7,971 nt of DNA. It comes from Bacteroidota bacterium. Its GTDB lineage: Bacteria; Bacteroidota; Bacteroidia; Cytophagales; Hymenobacteraceae. The stretch spans positions 1-7,971 of the forward strand of contig JAFADQ010000369.1 in assembly GCA_023424725.1 (NCBI GenBank), read 5' to 3'. Below, in pieces: positions 5,967 through 7,971 of this stretch. A program made the translations under genes and the position numbers. Below the pieces are notes generated by a model that made no database searches, had not been told where the DNA came from, and saw only the letters and a program-made list of their open reading frames with translations. Position 1 is the stretch's first letter. The number at the start of each line of letters is the position of its first letter.

Positions 5967-7154
5967 TTAAGCTTCTATGCGCTCGAACACAATAGCAGAA
6001 GCGCCGCCGCCACCGTTGCAAATACCGGTAACGCCAATTTTGCCGCCTTTTTTGTTCAACACATTTAATAGAGTGCAGGCAATGCGCGCGCCAGACGAAC
6101 CCAGCGGATGGCCCAAAGAAACTGCTCCGCCAAACACGTTTACTTTATCGGTATCGAGGTTTAGCTTTTGGTTATTTGCCAAAGATACTACCGAGAAAGC
6201 TTCGTTAATTTCGTAATAATCTACTTCCGAAGCATCTTTGCCGGCATGCTTAAGAGCCATTGGTATAGCAATGGCAGGAGAGGTGGTAAACCACTCCGGA
6301 GCCTGCTCGGCATCGGCAAAACCGAGAATACGGGCGATAGGCTTAATGCCCAGTTGGTCGGCTTTTTCGCGGCTCATCAGCACAAGTGCCGAGGCGCCGT
6401 CGTTTAAGGTAGATGCATTTGCCGCGGTTACAGTACCTTCTTTCACGAAAACTGGCTTCAGGCCAGGTACTTTCTCGAACACAACTTTGGTGTATTCTTC
6501 GTCTTTATCTACGGTAATGGTTTTGCCGCGCTCGGTGTATTCTACCGGTACAATTTCGTCTTGTATCTGGCCGGCATCCCAGGCTGCCGCGCTTTTTTTG
6601 TAGCTCTGCACGGCAAATTCGTCCTGCATTTCGCGGGTAATGCCCATTTCTTTGGCGGTGTTTTCGGCGGCGTTACCCATGTGGTAGTCGTTATACACAT
6701 CCCACAGGCCGTCTTTTATCAGGCCGTCGGTAAGTTGCATGTGGCCCATTTTGCCGCCCCAGCGCGCTTTTTCGGCATAATAGGGCACGTTGCTCATGCT
6801 CTCCATTCCGCCGGCAACCACTACTTCAGAAATTCCGAGCATTATATTTTGCGCGGCCATCATAATAGCTTTAGAGCCAGAGGCGCACACTTTATTTACG
6901 GTTGTGCAGCGCACTTCGTAAGGTAAACCCGCGAAAACAGATGCCTGGCGTGCCGGAGATTGCCCCAAGCCAGCCGATAGCACGTTGCCCATTATTACTT
7001 CCTGCACTTCTTTGGCATCTACGCCTGCTTTTGCAAGCGCGCCTTTAATAGCTGCGGCGCCCAATTTTGTGGCCGATACAGACGAAAGGCTGCCACCAAA
7101 GCTGCCGATTGGCGTACGCGCGGCCGCCACTATTACTACTTCTTTTATATTCAT
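5967..7154 (-). CDS. Acetyl-CoA C-acetyltransferase (thiolase)
   Basis: This 395-residue thiolase condenses two acetyl-CoA to acetoacetyl-CoA, or runs the reverse thiolysis, in the cytoplasm. All catalytic elements are present: nucleophile C90 in NKVCASGSKAI, N317 in NEAF, H349 in GGAVSLGHPLG and second cysteine C379 in ICNGGGGAS. GGMESMSNVPYY and the WDVYN...HMGNAAENTAKE stretch closely resemble human ACAT1 as I remember it, which favours acetoacetyl-CoA over long-chain substrates; a broader beta-oxidation role cannot be excluded. Length is normal for the family. The start is placed at ATG 7154 (MNIKEVVIVAAARTP). A longer frame from TTG at 7178 is rejected because it adds eight residues lacking family similarity and would overlap the -7 box at 7176-7183. 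The gene has its own terminator and no metabolic partner beside it, so it looks monocistronic. Confidence 0.95.
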   Translation of the reverse strand: MNIKEVVIVAAARTPIGSFGGSLSSVSATKLGAAAIKGALAKAGVDAKEVQEVIMGNVLSAGLGQSPARQASVFAGLPYEVRCTTVNKVCASGSKAIMMAAQNIMLGISEVVVAGGMESMSNVPYYAEKARWGGKMGHMQLTDGLIKDGLWDVYNDYHMGNAAENTAKEMGITREMQDEFAVQSYKKSAAAWDAGQIQDEIVPVEYTERGKTITVDKDEEYTKVVFEKVPGLKPVFVKEGTVTAANASTLNDGASALVLMSREKADQLGIKPIARILGFADAEQAPEWFTTSPAIAIPMALKHAGKDASEVDYYEINEAFSVVSLANNQKLNLDTDKVNVFGGAVSLGHPLGSSGARIACTLLNVLNKKGGKIGVTGICNGGGGASAIVFERIEA

Positions 7155-7175
7155 GATTTGTTTTGGATTTCGGTG

Positions 7176-7183
7176 CAAACTTA
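7176..7183 (-). promoter_or_regulatory. Candidate Bacteroidota -7 promoter box for the thiolase gene
   Basis: On the minus strand this reads TAAGTTTG, a full match to TAnnTTTG. It is 22 bases upstream of the ATG at 7154, giving a short leader of about 15 bases. No clear -33 TTTG is seen near 7203-7206. The match supports transcription separate from the BatC-like gene upstream, between which no terminator is visible. Confidence 0.45.
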
Positions 7184-7287
7184 GAAAAAATACCAGAAGC
7201 TATTTTATAAATAACTAAAATCTGTTTCGGATCGGGCTCTGGCGTATGTGTTATTATATGTGTTTTGTCTGTTTTAAGAATAAAAAT

Positions 7288-7971
7288 TTACCAGTTTGGC
7301 TTGCCTAATTGCGGGCTTGCTCTTTGCTTGCGCGGCAGTTGTTGCAGGTACTGGCGCTCTGCATCGCGCATAGCATTTAAAAGCATTCGAGCGCGCTCTT
7401 CGGGCATGTGAATTTGTTGCAATTTCTGGCTGGTAGTGGCTTCGCCGGCCAAGGCACCGGGCTCGTTTACCTTGTTGTCGTTTTTATCAACATTTTGCCC
7501 TTCCGAAATGTTTTCGCCAAGCCGGTCGCCCTCGCTGCTGCCCCGGCTGGTTTCTCTTTCTTTACCATTATCAGATTTACCTAGACCGGTTTGATCGTAG
7601 TTGTTTCCCGCGCCCGATTTTTGCTGAAATTGGTCTGCTGCTCCCTGCGATTGGTTTTCGGAGGTGCTTCCCTGCTGATTTTTATTTTGCTGGTGCTTGT
7701 TTTGGCCGGGCTGCTGGTCTTCTTGGTCTTTTAGTTTTTTCAGCAGCAATTCGTAATTGTACCGGGCCTGCAGGTTTTTGGGGTCAGATTTTAAAGCTTC
7801 GCGATATAAATTTAGAGCTGCTTCATAATCGCCTGAATTTGCCAATTGATTGCCCAGTTGTTGCTGCGCGACAGACTTTAATTTAGCGGAACCGGTGCGC
7901 ACCACCTGCTGGTATTCGCGCGCCGCTTTTACGGTTTGATTTTGCAAATAATACGCGTGCGCCAGGTTTAA
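7288..7971 (-). CDS. BatC-like TPR protein, C-terminal part (5'-truncated by window edge)
   Basis: The frame stays open to the right edge, so the N-terminus is missing; 227 residues are visible, beginning LNLAHAYYLQNQTVKAA. That start and residues about 38-78 (QLGNQLANSGDYEAALNLYREALKSDP) are two tetratricopeptide repeats. Residues about 82-178 form a hydrophilic linker rich in Q, N, G, S and charged residues. A charged helix (ERARMLLNAMRDAERQYLQQL, written in part: LLNAMRDAERQY) precedes a short basic end closing with KPNW. This arrangement matches BatC proteins of the Bacteroidota bat (aerotolerance) cluster, which combine with MoxR-type ATPase and von Willebrand domain proteins at the envelope. 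Those partners would lie beyond the right edge, so the assignment is by architecture only; a generic TPR protein is the alternative. It is the last gene of its run, with 133 bases to the thiolase ATG and no clear terminator. Confidence 0.65.
   Translation of the reverse strand, partial: LNLAHAYYLQNQTVKAAREYQQVVRTGSAKLKSVAQQQLGNQLANSGDYEAALNLYREALKSDPKNLQARYNYELLLKKLKDQEDQQPGQNKHQQNKNQQGSTSENQSQGAADQFQQKSGAGNNYDQTGLGKSDNGKERETSRGSSEGDRLGENISEGQNVDKNDNKVNEPGALAGEATTSQKLQQIHMPEERARMLLNAMRDAERQYLQQLPRKQRASPQLGKPNW

Noticed and set aside
5977..7218. Several plus-strand reading frames of 77-121 codons opposite the thiolase gene
   Set aside because: All are antisense shadows of a clearly coding thiolase gene and have no recognisable domains.
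7245..7264. TATGTGTT repeated at 7245-7252 and 7257-7264, between the BatC-like and thiolase genes
   Set aside because: An 8-base word repeated once in AT-rich DNA is likely by chance and lies at no telling position relative to the -7 box.

Overview
The window looks like chromosomal DNA from a member of the Bacteroidota, possibly a Cytophagia/Hymenobacteraceae-type organism. That finer placement is impressionistic. The phylum call rests on a secreted protein with a type IX secretion (T9SS) C-terminal sorting tail, a BatC-like TPR protein, a Sec-exported MORN-variant protein of a kind frequent in this phylum, TAnnTTTG-type -7 promoter boxes, and A-rich leaders with little Shine-Dalgarno signal. 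The standard bacterial code fits all genes. Hand counts of 60-base blocks give about 63% GC inside rny (181-240) and about 10% GC in the intergenic block 2941-3000, so coding and non-coding DNA differ strongly.

Layout, left to right. (1) 2-697, plus strand: the 3' part of rny (RNase Y), closed by a perfect 12-bp hairpin terminator. (2) 757-1173: about 415 bp with no gene I can support. (3) 1238-2470, minus strand: a secreted T9SS cargo protein with a signal peptide, an unrecognised beta-rich N-terminal region, a PKD domain and a type A sorting domain; its own terminator lies at 1174-1201. (4) 2471-3206: a very AT-rich 736-bp divergent spacer holding candidate promoters and inverted repeats. 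(5) 3207-4448, plus strand: a soluble GAF-domain histidine kinase without an adjacent response regulator. (6) 4449-5774, minus strand: an exported protein of sixteen gapless 24-residue MORN-variant units; its stop codon abuts the kinase stop codon with no bases between. (7) 5967-7154, minus strand: an ACAT1-like acetyl-CoA C-acetyltransferase with its own -7 box and terminator. (8) 7288-7971, minus strand: the C-terminal part of a BatC-like TPR protein that runs off the right edge.

The genes do not form one pathway. They are mostly single-gene units: housekeeping RNA decay (rny), core acyl-CoA metabolism (thiolase), cell-envelope or surface proteins (T9SS cargo, MORN protein, BatC-like protein) and one orphan sensor. 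I see no CRISPR array, tRNA or rRNA gene, insertion sequence or phage gene, and no clear defence system. The most unusual items are the perfectly regular MORN repeat array, the zero-spacing convergent gene pair, and the long AT-rich divergent spacer between the surface protein and the kinase.
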